Positions 50,561 through 64,000 of a stretch of DNA of 64,000 bases are shown here, piece after piece (the first letter of the stretch is position 1; each line of letters begins with the position of its first letter). The notes beneath the pieces are model-generated. The model saw nothing but the letters and a program-made list of their open reading frames with translations, did no database searches and was not told the origin of the DNA. Source of the DNA: Anseranas semipalmata (taxonomy: Eukaryota > Chordata > Aves > Anseriformes > Anseranatidae). The position numbers were made by a program, and so were the translations under genes. Location of the stretch: assembly GCA_013399115.1 (NCBI GenBank), contig VXAA01001099.1, forward strand, positions 318,463 through 382,462. The letters are read 5' to 3'.

Positions 50561-53559
50561 AAGCAGAAACATAAGTGGTCACTTACAAGTCACAAAAGGA
50601 GTGTAACATTGAGAGCTGAGCAGAATTATTTTTAGGGCATAACAAAGAGATCAAAGAACAAATATCCAAAGAGTGGGAAACAGCCTGTATGTGATGAAAG
50701 TAAAAAGGAGATAAAAACACCAGTGACAGCCCCTCTGAGGACAAGAACAAAAGAAAAAGAGATAGAGAGGAAATATTTCCCTCAGCTGAGGACACCGTGC
50801 TGATCGACACTACGACATACATGCCAGCGGTCCTTAACTCACCTTTGACAGGAAAAGGAGAGTTGCTTTTTTGATTTGGCACCCATCACACTTTGCCACT
50901 CTAGACTCAGCAACCATATGTAAAAGTAATATCTTTTACTTTACAAACTAGGTTAAGTAAATAAGAATTTTAAAGAGGAGTGTATGCATGTTTGTGCTTT
51001 CTGTTTCAGCCTTAAGACAACACAGTAATGGAGACTGCAGCACTTAAGAGTGACAAGGATGCAATACTGTTGCTTGCCTATTCCATACCCTCATACCAGA
51101 GCAACATTTCCACCAAATCCTATCACTGTTTAATCTCTGTCAATGAATATGCTAATGTTATCTAAGTTCTCATTGCTAATCTATCCACCTCTCTATGCAC
51201 ATTGTCCATGAACACAAAGGCTCAGACTAGCATGCACTTTACTGTGATCCCCTGCTCTGTTTGATGAACCCAAGCAGACTGCACAGGCTCTCACTGTCTG
51301 GTCCCTCCAGAATGAAGGGCATCACGGCAAACATACACAGTCATTAGATGATTGGCATGGTGACCTAGATGACAGCAGGACCTGTGCAATGAAGTTAGCG
51401 GAGGTGAGGGGAGAAGAGGTGAGGCTCCTGTGCACATGTAAGATGGGCATTTGGGGCAGGAAGGGAACTTCTAATGTGCAAATGCAGCTGTCTGCAATCT
51501 GAGATGCAAGGTAGGTGCCAGAACAGGGGGTGGAGGGACTGGCACAGCTTGAAGAATGAGATGTTAGCTGCTTAATTCCTGCAAGGAGAAATCCTACCCT
51601 AACAGTGCTAGAAAAGTACTGTATATTTTATTTTAGTGTAATTTTCTAGTTATTTAGTTTGCTCCAGGGCTTGGCTTAACTTTCCAAGCCAATTCCATCT
51701 TGGCATACAACAGTGCTCCACCTGGGAATACATTAATTTGTATCAGATTTGACCAAAACTGAATTTAATGTAAAGTATATTGGAATTTTACACGAAATGA
51801 TAGGAATGAAGAATTTAAAACCTTGAAACATTTCATTTTTAGATATGTACTATCATGTCTAAAAAGAAACCTTTTAATTTCTGAAATTTATTTTCAGGTA
51901 TCCTTTTCCCATAAAAATATTCCCAGCAGTCTTACTGTCATGTTTTGAGAGTATGGTACATGTTTATGTTAGATTTATCACTATGTAACTAATAACATTT
52001 TCATTTGTCACATGACAGTAATAATTTTTATACCCAGTTTTATACTTATAGCAGAAAATCCTAGTATTATACATAGTGGCATAACAAACCCTTTGAAGGT
52101 TCCAGTTATGAATTAAACATAATTTCCCTTATGCTTTCTACATTACACTGCATTTGGCTTTGTTCTTTAATGAACTAAATTAAAAACAAAAATAATAAGA
52201 TATGACAGTAGGTAATAGATCCCACTACCCAAATACCCTACATTTTAAAAATTCATTGATAAGCAAACTGTTTACAACAGTTTTGGAATTAGAGGTCAAT
52301 TTTACAAACTGACATCTGTCACATCGTTTTTTCCCCACCATATTTGTGTTCTTTCCCTACTACTACAGTTAAAACAAAAAGATAAAATAGTCTGGTTCGA
52401 CAACAGAAAGTGCTGTTTAGCCAAATTAATGTTCCTGGTGTTTTTTCACTTTATATTTTTGTATATACACACAGGTAGGAGTGCTTGCATATCCAAAGGA
52501 AATTGCATTAGGAAGGAATACCAGTTAAGCTATTGAATAATTTTTATTTATATACATATCCACTATTGTCCCGCTTTCAAAGAATAGTTCAAGATAGAAC
52601 AAACTGGAATTATCATTACTAGAAGAAGAAATCCTGCACTGTCCCCTCCCTTGTACCACCAGACTTCATAAAGCCAGTGCATAAACTCATTTAAAAGAGG
52701 CTAAAATAGGACTCAGACACTGGGTTTTACAACCCTGCTTATACAACACAATAAATCAACAGAACAAATGGAATTTAGGTCATCCAGAAAACGTTCCAGT
52801 CAGGATATATGACCAGTAGCTCTACAAAGACTCGGAACAATTTCCTCAAAATGAAGTGTTTAATCTTCACAAGGTGAATGAAACAGAAAAGAAAATAGAT
52901 TTAACACAACAAATGGTCTACATGTACTCAATTTACCTAATTTAGTTGGGTTTGTAAGCTAAGACTGCTCTAGGTGATTGTGTAGGGTCTCTATCAGACT
53001 GTTCCCTCAAATTATACCTAGCATGCTTCTATCTCAATTCTTCCAGGACAGTCTTTCCCTTTAAAATTTCTTTGCTCCAGATTTACAATCAGGATTATTT
53101 TCTCTTTTCACCTCCCAAAACCATAAGTCAAACCAGTTTACTGCTCTCAGTATAACAGATATAAAGGCATCAAGCCCTACATTATAGCAGGTGAAAGCTG
53201 AAGAGATGTTGAAAATAGTAGAGATTAAGCAAACAAAGGGCCAAATTTCAGTAACAGCAGGTACTTCTGTGGGTTCTGCAAAATGCGTGAGGATTTTTTA
53301 AAGTGTATATCTAAGTTGATTAGCTTTTTGAGTCTCAAGTGTCATTTAACATGTCTTTATAAAGACAAAATCAAATTTTGGTTCCACTTTAACCACAGAG
53401 AGACTACAGTAGAGCAGCTTTCTGCTATAGAGCAAAAATCTGTTCTTCCATCTGCTTAGCAGCTCTCAGCTCAGTTTCCTCATCTGTATCTGTGTGTATA
53501 TGTCTAGTAGCTATGAATGGTACCATTTTACCTGTTGGGACCTCAACAAAACAATACAA

Positions 53560-53585
53560 AAACAAACAAACAAACAAACAAAAAA
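53560..53585. repeat. (CAAA)n microsatellite
   Basis: About five CAAA units ending in a short A run. Confidence 0.9.
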
Positions 53586-56500
53586 GCTGATCTGCCATAT
53601 GAATAAACCAGCAGAAATTTGTTCTTCCATTGTGTGACCTGCAGCAGTTTCCCTGGTTTCCCTGCAGTTGCAGTAAAATGGAAACGGGCAGCAATATTTT
53701 GTAGGGATGCAAAGTAACAGCAGCAAGTAGGCAAAACTCACAGTGAGAGCAAGTGTAGCGGGATTAAAACTAATTTCTGTAATTTGAGAAAAGTAGTTCT
53801 TAAATACATCAATTACCTTATCTTCTGTTAGTGGGTTTGCTTTTTTTTCTTCTTAAGGATGCAGGGTAAGTGGGGTGTTAGAGTTTTCCTTTCCAAAGCA
53901 GGGTCTGCCTTAGCATTAGCCACTGCACACGCTCGTAAAGGTAATTCTCCTAGCAGGCATTTTCACAAAACAATGTCATTACAAGAAGAAAAAGAGTATA
54001 ACCAGAGTTGTAATTTGCATCATTTCAATGCCCTAAAACAATTTCAAACTCTTTCTACTTTTCTGTAAATACCATTTAATTGTATTGAGTTTCTCTGCAG
54101 ATTACATTTATTATAATTTAGAGAAGTCAAACAAAGTTTTCCAAACCATTTATGTTCTTTAGGTTAGATAATTATCTCTTTGGTCTCTTTTAGAAATTTT
54201 ATATCCTCAATATTTACTAGTTCATGCTAGAGCTACCTGAAGCCAGTAGGCCCTTATTAAGTAACACATTAAAAGCTGTGATTTTTTAAAAAAATATTTA
54301 ATATTCAAAGATCTGCACGAACCTTGACACTGCTAACTATGTCAGCATGTTTCTACAGAGAGTAATTCCTAGAACTACAGTGTGAGGTCCTGCACAGTAT
54401 GTGGTTTAAGAAAGAGAGGCTATTATCATTGCTGCAACCTTCACCAGTCAGCAGTTAGTCTTCCCCAAAGACTGTAGAGAGGCCTTGAACCTACCTGCAG
54501 AATAAATGTCATAGCCATTACCTATGCACACTTCCATTTTATCTACCTCACTGTTTATTGGATTAGAAAAACAGAGAAGGTAGAAGTGTAACATTATAGC
54601 CTAGTGGTGACGTCTATCAGCAGGAATATTAGCATTGTGATCCTCTTTTTGAGCTACATTCTCAAAGGAGTGTTTGCATAAATACTGTAACTAGGACCAC
54701 AGAGCTTCACAGTACATAGATGCCAAGCTATGAAGTTTAAGTAAGGTACCTAAGCCCCAGTTGTGGTCAGTATTCCATATTCACTGCTTCAGGCAATTCC
54801 CTTCCAGCTTTGGTGGATCACTCTCCTCTACAGTATTCTTTGTTCACAGCGTTCTCTCCAAAAATTTCAGAGACAGCATATCTCAAAATCCCTGGTATTA
54901 AACACTAAGGTTCCTAAAAATTAGGTGTTCTGAGAGAAGCCTTTTGTAATCAAGCCCTAGTGCTCAAAAACTGAGAATCAGAGCATAGCCTGAGAACTTT
55001 GTTCTGTATCCTATCTTTTGAACCCTACAGCCTCAATGAAAAGGTCAACAAGGAAGATTTTTAAAAGTCCGTTTCCACCACAGGAGAGGGGTGATTGATA
55101 GAATGAGGCTGTGAACTGGTATTTGCATTTCTCTGAGAAGACCACACAAGTGAAACCCTGTTCTCCTGAAAGCCAATGACAATATCACCATTTCATTACC
55201 TATAGGGACAGAGGCTCAAACAGAGCCTTAAGTTAAAAGAAGAAAGATATATTGACATGGTGGTTTTGAAGACAAGGGTCTCCAAGGGGAAAGATCTGGA
55301 TAGGATGATGAAAATGAAGACATGTATGAATTCTAGTAAGTAAATAACATATGTAGGATATAAAAATAGACATGTGAGCTCTGTGGAGTAAGGAGGCCCT
55401 ATGCAGAAATACCAGGCTTAACCACAGGACAGATATGAATATCAGCTTCCTATATCTTTCCTCACAACTCTTCAGTGGACACAAGCAAAGCTGCTTTACT
55501 TTAAAAGATCAGACTGTAAAACTAACAGTGGATGGCTGCAGTACATATTTAGTGATTGGCTTTAATTGTTGGTGATAACTGTAAAAACATTCTTTCTCTT
55601 AACAGGATAACCTGGACTTAAGCTTTTCTACTCTTTGAGTATAAATCATTTTTTAAAGGATTTATGGACTGTTGTTGCTTTAGTTAATCATTTCCCCTTT
55701 ACATAACAGCTGATCCTTGAAATTACATTAACATACAATTAACAGCACTATTAGTATCAGTATTACAAAACAGAAATTAATCTGTTGCACTGTAGACTTC
55801 GAATAAAAAAATCACACTTTTTGGCATTAGTCCACAGTTTTGTAGATGTGTGGCAGGTGAGCTAATGCAAAATCCAGTTTCATGTTGTGGGAATGCAATC
55901 ATTATGTCAGAAATAGTGAAGAAATAATTATAAACATAAGGAGTAGCTATGCTGGATCAAAGCAGGAGTTTATTTAATTTAGTGGTTCTGTTTTGACAGT
56001 GGTTTCCAGGACAGATCCCTATTCACCCATGTATGTTATCAACATCTACTAAAATTGGCTTCACATTAGCTCATGAATAGGATACTTGCATTGTAGGAAG
56101 CTTACAACAGTTTTTAGAGGAAAGGATATAAAACCACATCCACAGGGCAGAGATGCTTCCTAATTCTAATTCTTTGGTAATCCGCAAATGAATATGAGCA
56201 CTGATTACTGTGTCTTTTGCAATCTAATAAATTTACTATCGTATTCCAGTTACCCATCCAAGTATCTCACCTGCTGAAATAATATTAAACTTCTAATCTC
56301 TAATCTGAGCTTCTTAGACTCCTTTTCCTATTGTAAAAAATATCATTTGTTATTTTGAAAAACATTGTTTTCTACTTCCCTTTGCTAACCTCTGATTGTA
56401 GCCTTTAGAAAAGGTCACTGCTGTTAATCACCTCTTGAAGAATCTATTATTAGATTTGATTCTTTTCTTTATCTGAGTTTTTTTCAGTTTTATCGAATCA

Positions 56501-56739
56501 CTAAAAATATTCTTTTAACGGAAACCTCTGAAAAGCATTATCACAAAAAAAAAAAAAAAATCAGTTCAAATAAGCCATATTAATTGTCAATAACAGAAGA
56601 AGAATATAAATCTTCCAGACATGGAGTATGCCTTACTGTTTGTTCTATGAAGTATCTGTTTTAGGCAAGTTGTTGGACATTGTAAGAATAAGAAGAAATC
56701 CACTGTTTGTGTTTTTTTTTTCCTTTGCTTTTGTTACAG

Positions 56740-56781
56740 CTGACCAAGAGAGTTTCTGTTGTACACAAACAATCAAATTCG
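56740..56781 (+). other. candidate 42-bp microexon, unproven
   Basis: A strong acceptor-like run (T-rich tract at 56711-56735 ending TTACAG) is followed 42 bp later by a good donor, G|GTAAGC. The length is a multiple of three. Two of three frames are open, for example LTKRVSVVHKQSNS in the first. No parent gene is identified, and isolated splice-site pairs occur by chance in windows of this size. Confidence 0.15.
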
Positions 56782-59700
56782 GTAAGCACATGAAAGCCAA
56801 GAACAGTCAGAAAAGTCACAGAGCTACACAGAGGAGCTTTTCTGACCAGTTTATTTCTTATGGTGCATTGTGTTGCAACATTAATGGACTCATGTTTGGC
56901 AGTCATGTTTAGATGACAAGGGCTGTGTTTGTGGTTGTGCTTAGTACTAAACATATAGATAAACTTTATTTATAAAAGCTAGTTTTAAAGCAAATTCTTA
57001 ACTGCTTTTTTGAATGCATAATGTATTAATTTCAAATATTTTAACCTATTCAATATTTCAAAGCTACCTTAAGTAAAATAAAGACCAAGGAAAAACACTG
57101 AATTTTGACTCTATAAGCTATTCCATAGAAAGTATATAATTTTCTGATAATAACTCAAACAGCTGTTTTCAGGCATGAAAAAAGCAAAACATGACTCTTG
57201 AAAAAATACTTTTATATACCCTTGGAGAACTTGGGAACTGATACAACCTTTCGTTCATGAGGCAAATGTAAACACATACTCGTGGAATTGTAAAACGCAT
57301 GCACATAAGTCAGAGCAGAGCATGCCTGCTCCTTCCCTGAAAGCTTCATATCCTGTGGTGAGACAGAAGAAAAGTTTGGGGAAGACAGTTCTGTAAGTTC
57401 AGGAAAATTCAGGAAATATCAAGCCTCCTTTAGCTAGCTTCCTTGACAACCTGTGAATTAACGTTTTCAAGAATTGTAATAACCACTAATATCTTGAAGA
57501 ATACCAGAGAAAACAGGAAAAACATTTATATGCTTACCTCTCAACAGACTCTGTTTTTGACAGAACAAGTTAACATTTGTAGGCAGCTTTCCCTTTGCAG
57601 TCTTCCAGGAGAAACAGAAGGAATTAGTCTTTCACCCTGAAATTCATTAGGTACCAACCTTGTCCAGCAAATGGTCCTGAGGAGCCTCTAGATATTCAGG
57701 ATTTACAGACCAGAGGCTTGCTTCACTGGTCTCCAAGATTATATATATAATTTGGATGAAACGACGAGAAGATTTGTAGAAAAACAATTAAAAGCTACTC
57801 TAGGGTGAAGGCTCAACTAGATGGACACATATATTTCCCTGTTTTTTTTTTAGGTCATCATGTATAAAGAAATGTTCAAATTTGCAGAAGTTAATGAAAA
57901 ATAAGAGGAGCATCTTTATAGACAGATACCTCATCACGGACAAAAAGTAGCAATCAAATGTATACATAAGGCAAAGAGGAGCAAATGGCTGCCACAGTAT
58001 ACTGGGTCTGTTTGTCACATTTATTGTGGGACCATCCAAAACACTTCTATCAGATGTCAACAGGCAATCTTTCGAGCCATTTTTTTTATTTATTCTGTTT
58101 GCAACGTAATGATCCTTTCTCATAATGAAGGCAATGAGTTCACATCTATATAACATCTCTTTGTCTAGGTGAATCACAAGTCACTTAAATTTCATACCGC
58201 TTATACATATTCATATAGAAATTGGTTTGCTGGCCACTGAAATAGGGTCATTACATCTCTTTATAAACAGAGAAAACTGAAACAGATGGAAAAGACAGTT
58301 TAATAACTCCTCGATACAAATATCTCTCCCTCCTCTCCTCTAGCTTACAGTAACTGAATTGTGAAGTCCCTTCTTTTTGCAAGTTATTCTAGGAGACTGC
58401 TCTGGTATATAGAACAGGGGTAAATGTCCCATCTGCCAGTGTGTTTTCTGACTTTTATTAATTTGATAAGTGTTTACACTTTCTTTTTCAGTGTTGTTTT
58501 CCTTCAAATTGTATTTTCAGTCTTTGAGCTCACTTGTTCAAAATAAGTCCAAAACTATATGTCATGTTTATTTTGCCATTCTACTTTCCTAATAAATTTC
58601 TACTCATGCTAAAATATCAGTCAAAGGTAAGTAGCCTCTGTCAAATTTTCCATTTATTTATTTTTTATCATAGTCCTATTTGACAGCTCGGTACTATACC
58701 CCTGAACAATAAGGGAGCTTATTCCGTAAACCACTACCAAATGCCTTTCAGATAGTTACCAACTAGATACAATTATCATAGAACTGTCTTGGATCACAAG
58801 ACAGTCTTAAAATCACAAAAAGGTCACATTAAATCCAGTTTCCATCATGACAGGAAGCACTGCAAAAGGTTATTGCACCTGGACTTGACATACTCATGAC
58901 AGATTTCCTCAAAGGATTCTCTTCCTTTTCACAGCTGCCTGACAGTATATTCTGAAAATATAATTCCAGATACATATAGCTGCTGAACTAGGACTCAATG
59001 GAACCGAAATAATTTAGTAAAAATATAGGTCCAAAACAGTTCACATACAGAGATAGGATTTCAAACAAGATCGTATGTTTCATCTTTGATCGTTGACTAC
59101 AGCAGGATATTGATTAGCAAAAGCCCAGCAAAAATAATCAGCCTCTAACCTCACAAACCATCACATATAAATTGTAATATGCTTTTGTTACATTTTAACA
59201 CAAGCTTACAACTGTTTCCAAACATACAGGGCCAAAGTTATTCCTAATTTAACGGCACTAAATTCAGCAAAATAGATGGAGAGTGAGCTAAGTTAATTGA
59301 AATCAAAGGACAACAAATTCAGTTGTTGAACAAATATATTTCTTACCTTAACCTTGCCCAAAATTTCCAACATGTGACTTAGCTTTCATTAGGCATTTTT
59401 CTTCTTCCTTTTATGTGGAAATATGGATACCCCCCACTGGTGGGTAAGGGTAATTCATCTTGGGGAATCTGCAAAATAAATGAGAAGTAGTCTCTTTTCA
59501 CAACTCTAGGATAAAATGCAGATTTATATCAAATCTGATCTATTAAAATTCATTAACTTTAAAATCTATCTGAATAACAAAAAGTCCCAATGTCTTCCAA
59601 GGTGTGATAGTGCTCTCAAAAAGATATTAGTTTTATCCTATTTAAAAAAAAAAAAAAAAAGTCAGAGTGGTTTAACCAATTTAACCATCAAGAACTTTTT

Positions 59701-61044
59701 TCTTGATGGAATCTTGTAAACACAGGCTTACCAACATTGGGCCGCTGAGGAAAATCAATCCAAATGAACTGGTGGTGTTCTTTCATAGTGGTTTATATTC
59801 ACCTTGTTAAAGACTAATTCAGAATTAAACTGGTCATAATTAAATTTAGTCTAATTATTTTGAAAGTCAATTCAAATAACTAGCATTACAACCACTTCTA
59901 TTCTGACTTGGATCATGTAGACAAGCATTCAACATTGCTTAACTAATCCACTTGGAAAACTAATTAGACTTAATTTTCCTGGGCGCTCTCAAGTAAATAG
60001 GTTCATAGATGTGTGTTGACTATATCCCACCTCAGTATGAGATATCAGAGTGAAAATACAAGAATGGAAGTGTCTTCACAATGTTCTATGACAGGCAAGA
60101 AATCAGGGACTGATCATTGCAATCAAGATATGAAAATCATTACTTGTTCTTCTAGTTCTCCTTCAGGAAGTTATTATTCAAAGATAATGGGACTAATTCT
60201 ATGCATACGCCAGGTAGGTCATCTTCTAAAAGCAGCCAACCACTTTAGGCAGAAAAATATTCATGCCATCTCAGTTTATTCTGACTCTACCACAGTGCCA
60301 AAAGACCAGGGCTCCTAGCTCTACCTCAGCCACTGAGCAACAAGTGGAGAGGTGAAGAACAGCAGTTTCCACAGAAGACTTTGATCATCCTTTCCAAAAA
60401 GAGCAGTTACTCTTGCAGTGATTTCAGATGCCTATGTTCTTGCTCTGCCTCTTCCTTCTCCCCTGGTAGGAGCAGCTCAGCCTTAACACCACCTCATCCT
60501 TGGGGAAGCAACATTACATTTTGCTCACTTTGTTGAGGAGTCTCAAGGTGGGTCTCATTCTCAAATGAGAATGATTGCTGTTTCATGCTGGACTGTGGGT
60601 CAGCTCCTGGCATGAAAGTGAAGGCAGGTGTGAGAGAAAAAAAAAAACACAGCTAATGGTATCATCCATCCTCATAATACAATTGCCAGTGAAACTGCAT
60701 TTTGCTAGCCTGAAGTTTATTGAACTCTTGTTATTGCTTTGAGGATCTTAAAAGTAATCTGGTGTGGATTCACTTAGTATACAGGATCTGAATGCAGAAT
60801 GATGAGCAAAACCTTGTATGTAGCTAAATTCAGTAATGCTATTTAAACTTCCTAAAATCTAGTTTGTTATGTGCTCATTGTAGTTATTATCCATCATGAA
60901 CCTGGATTTCTCTAATAAGCATTCCTGTGCTGCTATGTCAATATACACATTACACGATGGCTGATATGTTCATGGAATCCAGTAAATTTGAATTAATGAG
61001 TGCAAAAGTTAGAAACTAATGGTCTTTTTAATGAATTATGGATT

Positions 61045-61074
61045 AAACAAACAAACAAACAAACAAACAAAAAG
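61045..61074. repeat. (CAAA)n microsatellite
   Basis: About six perfect CAAA units in AT-rich sequence. Confidence 0.92.
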
Positions 61075-62537
61075 AACAGAAATGAAAGATATCCACCTAA
61101 TATTGGTCAAGTTATAGCAGAAAAAATTGTGGAGACAGGCAAAGCAATCTAAGATGTCTGTTATGAGGTAGTAAGATTATGAAACAAAGCAGTGCCAGAA
61201 CACAAGAAAACTGGTGTTTCCAAGAACACAACAAGGAAAGAGGAAGGCAGAAGGACCTCCTTCCCCATGCAGCATAAAGGATTTCCAGGTCCAAGCCCCG
61301 CAGTCCAGGGGCTGCAGGTGGAAGAAGTGCTCACTAGGACACCAATGGGTTGCACAACTCCCAAGAAAGGTTAAATACAAGAGAATAGAATCAAATTTAC
61401 AAGAGGTAATTTTTAAAAGTCAGTTCTGTTGAGCTAGACCAAACTGTCTTTAGCTCAGACTTGCTTCCTCATATTCTTCTGTCCAAAAAAATAGAAGGAA
61501 ATTTTGAGTCTTCTAACCAATTTCATTAGTAAAGAGGAATTTGAGTGAGCATCACTTAAGGCTATCAGGGAAGTGAATAACCAAAGAGAATAGGTTCAGA
61601 AAAAGTGGACAGCATGAACTGACATTAAGATAGATCTGGCTCCTAAGAAAATGGAAGATAAACTTATTTACCAAAAGGGTAATCATTGTATGGACTAGAT
61701 TTTCTGAGGCAAGTAACAGAAACTCATTTCTGAATAAGAACTGGAGAGATAAAAGGGGAAGCATACATTGTGAGGGACAAGATATAGACACCTGCAGATA
61801 CCTGGGCTTTGATACATTATGTGAACTCCTAATGCTTTAAAAAGCTTCTAATTCTTTGAAGAAATAGACAGGCAGACAAACAGACAGACTGAGAATAAGC
61901 AGAAAGAAAGCTTATATAGAGTTAGTTTGAAGGAAAAAGGCAATTCACTGCTAACAGAAGAGGTCTGCAATAAATGGACCAGAGTGAATAAAAAGCATAC
62001 GTGTAACTGAGACGTTAACATTGAGACTTAGGGATGAGCTGTTTCAGGACAATTCGAAAACAGTCTTGTAGAAATGTGTTATTGATTTTCTGCATTTAGT
62101 ACAAAGTATCTTGCTTATGTGAAAGAAATAACGTTATTCTCATAGACCAATTGTTGTACACTGTAAGATCAAATAAGTATACAGAAACTTTGGAGTAAAA
62201 CAGAAAGCAAAAAGGAATCCTGTGCAGCCTAAATATAATATACAGCTTTTCCTTCAGAAATAATATTGTGGTTTTCTGTGTTTGTTTTGTGAAAGTTTGA
62301 CAGTACTATAAATCCTAAATTCATATTTTAGATTTCTTTATCCTCAGTGGGATTCCTTCATACAAGTTTAGGTACTGTAAACTTGTTACCAAAATCAACC
62401 AGACTGTTAAAAATTACAGCAGTTCTAAATGTGAGGAATAAACAAGTATCTTGAATAATAAAAACAAATGTAGGGTTTTTTTTTCCAATATGAGACTGCA
62501 AATATACTTAATGAAACTGACTGCAGTAGCAAAAGGT

Positions 62538-62578
62538 AGTGTGTATGTGTATATACATATATATATGTGTGTGTGTGT
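62538..62578. repeat. compound (TG)n/(TA)n microsatellite
   Basis: GTGTGTATGTG, then a TATACATATATATA segment, then GTGTGTGTGTG. A 80-codon frame crossing it is an artefact of the repeat. Confidence 0.9.
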
Positions 62579-63965
62579 AAATATGCATATACCTGAGTCA
62601 TTAAAGCATTATGGTGTTCAACAGGAAAACATTGCTACCCTTCCTAGTGATTCTATAACCACAATGGGATGTGTGCCATTTTGTTGCTTTTAGATTCCCT
62701 CAAACTGGACAAGTCAGAGCTCAGCAGCGAGAAGAAACAGCCTCAAGTAGTCCATCTCAAAAAGTGGGCTTATTCCTCAAAGGGTTAGCTTCTCTCAAAA
62801 CTCAATATAATATTATTAAATTATCTAGCTATGGAAAGGGAACACATAATCTTTGGATCTGATGCAGACCAAGAGCTTTCTGCAACCAAACAAGCTAACA
62901 ATACACAAGCTCATCGCATTTTCACAAGTGATGAGATGCCTCAGAAAATGGTATCTGAAAGGCACAGAACATGCTGTTGGAACAGGCTTCAGAGTGAATG
63001 GCAATTCATTATCATAAGTTATGGGCTTTAAAACTAACAGCAAATGCATCTGCTATTAAAAGAGAAAAGGCAGATGGCAAGAGAAAGCCCTGTCATCTAT
63101 ACTATGCATCCAGTGAGGAAATGGAAGATGAAAGAAATGTTATATTCCATAAAGAACCAGAATGAAGAAATTAAAGTTATCCAGAACATAATCATTATGG
63201 ACAACTGCCTTGTTAAAAGGTTAAAGACAGAAAGTCAAGAAGAGAACGAGATTTTTCCACACTATAATTAATGAAAATGGAATAAGAATAATTAGTTCCA
63301 TCACTCAGAAGAGATGGTAATTGAGTGCATGATGTTTCCCCAAAGAGAACACATCTGGTTATTCAGAAATTAGGTTATTACCAAACATAATAGTTAATGG
63401 CTACATTGCATTACACTACCAAATGTACTACTTGTATGTAACATAATGATTCAAAATGAAACAGATACACAAGGGAAATTCTTGTAGCATAGAATGTTTT
63501 AGCAAAACAAAACATAGTCAAAAATTCCAACAAGCACCAGAGTAAGCACTGTGAAGTGATTGCATTAGAAAGAGTTAATTGATACCTTTTATTGACTAAC
63601 TCGGTCTATATGAAGTTTTAAAAATATAAGACAGTCATTTTCAGTTTTGAAAACAAAATATAGGAACTACTGGGGCTCAAGATTTACATCAACCAAATTT
63701 TAGACTGTTATTTCATACAGTCCAAGACATTAATGGTCAAAGAAAACAAAAAGGACAACTAAACACTTTAAAAATAAATATTGAAACCATATTGGGGTGA
63801 GATGAGGGAGGACGATGACTGAGACTTATGTTAGGAAAGAAAATCCTGTAAGAAATTTTGAGCACCCTGAGAAGAGTCAGGGCCGTGTCTCTCAACTGGC
63901 ATCATAAGTAGCCACACCACTGTGGGCCTAGAGCTGGCTCCTCACAACACAAGAAGCATAACAAG

Positions 63966-64000
63966 AAAAGAATTTGTGAAAGAACTTCTTCACGGTGAGG
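63966..64000 (+). mobile_element. probable CR1 LINE entering at the window edge
   Basis: The last bases, AGAACTTCTTCACGGTGAGG, match the CR1 ORF2 segment that encodes the NFFTVR motif, also seen at 22845-22870 in this window (GGAACTTCTTCACAGTGAGG). The element would continue beyond the window. Its 5' boundary is uncertain. Confidence 0.6.

Larger units (their letters stand above)
50561..63965. other. AT-rich noncoding sequence
   Basis: No gene recognised over about 13.4 kb. It contains simple tracts (listed separately), poly-A at 56545-56560 and 59644-59660, a GC-richer stretch at about 51240-51560, and candidate conserved stretches near 55540-55800 and 59740-59990. A possible 42-bp microexon at 56740-56781 is listed separately. 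Other frames, including a 125-codon minus frame at 57800-58177, are unrecognised. Confidence 0.5.

Noticed and set aside
50640..50770. Minus-strand acceptor-like pyrimidine tract ending CTCAG at about 50734
   Set aside because: No good donor follows on the minus strand and no coding resemblance is seen.
57800..58177. 125-codon minus-strand open frame
   Set aside because: No domain; A/T-rich noncoding context.

Overview
The window looks like a stretch of bird genome with no recognisable protein-coding gene. The recognisable interspersed repeats are all CR1-type LINE 3' ends with the CR1 tail of octamers close to ATTCTGTG. There is no Alu, L1, B1/B2 or other mammalian repeat. The minus-strand copy at 10129-10253 reads like the CR1 class common in chicken and its relatives, so a galliform bird is plausible; this rests on remembered family features, not a search. 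The base composition is AT-rich. Open frames are almost all short, overlap each other on both strands and resemble no family I know. The exception is 22757-23041, the C-terminal end of a CR1 reverse transcriptase.

Layout: a pentanucleotide microsatellite at the left edge (1-68), then AT-rich single-copy sequence with a CR1 end at 6043-6146, a TG microsatellite at 9320-9363 and an inverted CR1 end at 10129-10253. Around 14 kb there is an 81-bp pure purine run, followed about 360 bp later by an imperfect inverted repeat with arms of about 87 bp. A CTTTT microsatellite lies at 18357-18406. It is followed by sequence that looks like conserved regulatory DNA, holding a SOX-like palindrome. The best-preserved CR1 fragment is at 22751-23056. 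A 255-codon open frame of doubtful meaning is at 30526-31293, and a short assembly gap lies at 33139-33162. A GC-richer patch spans about 49.0-50.6 kb. The right edge runs into what seems to be another CR1.

Nothing here forms an operon or pathway. The best reading is an intergenic gene desert or a very long intron, possibly with distal regulatory elements. Candidate regulatory segments and one candidate 42-bp microexon are listed as findings, because conservation or transcript data would be needed to accept them. I did not find a convincing new biological system. The most structured unexplained objects are the inverted repeat at 14.4-14.8 kb and the long open frame at 30.5-31.3 kb.
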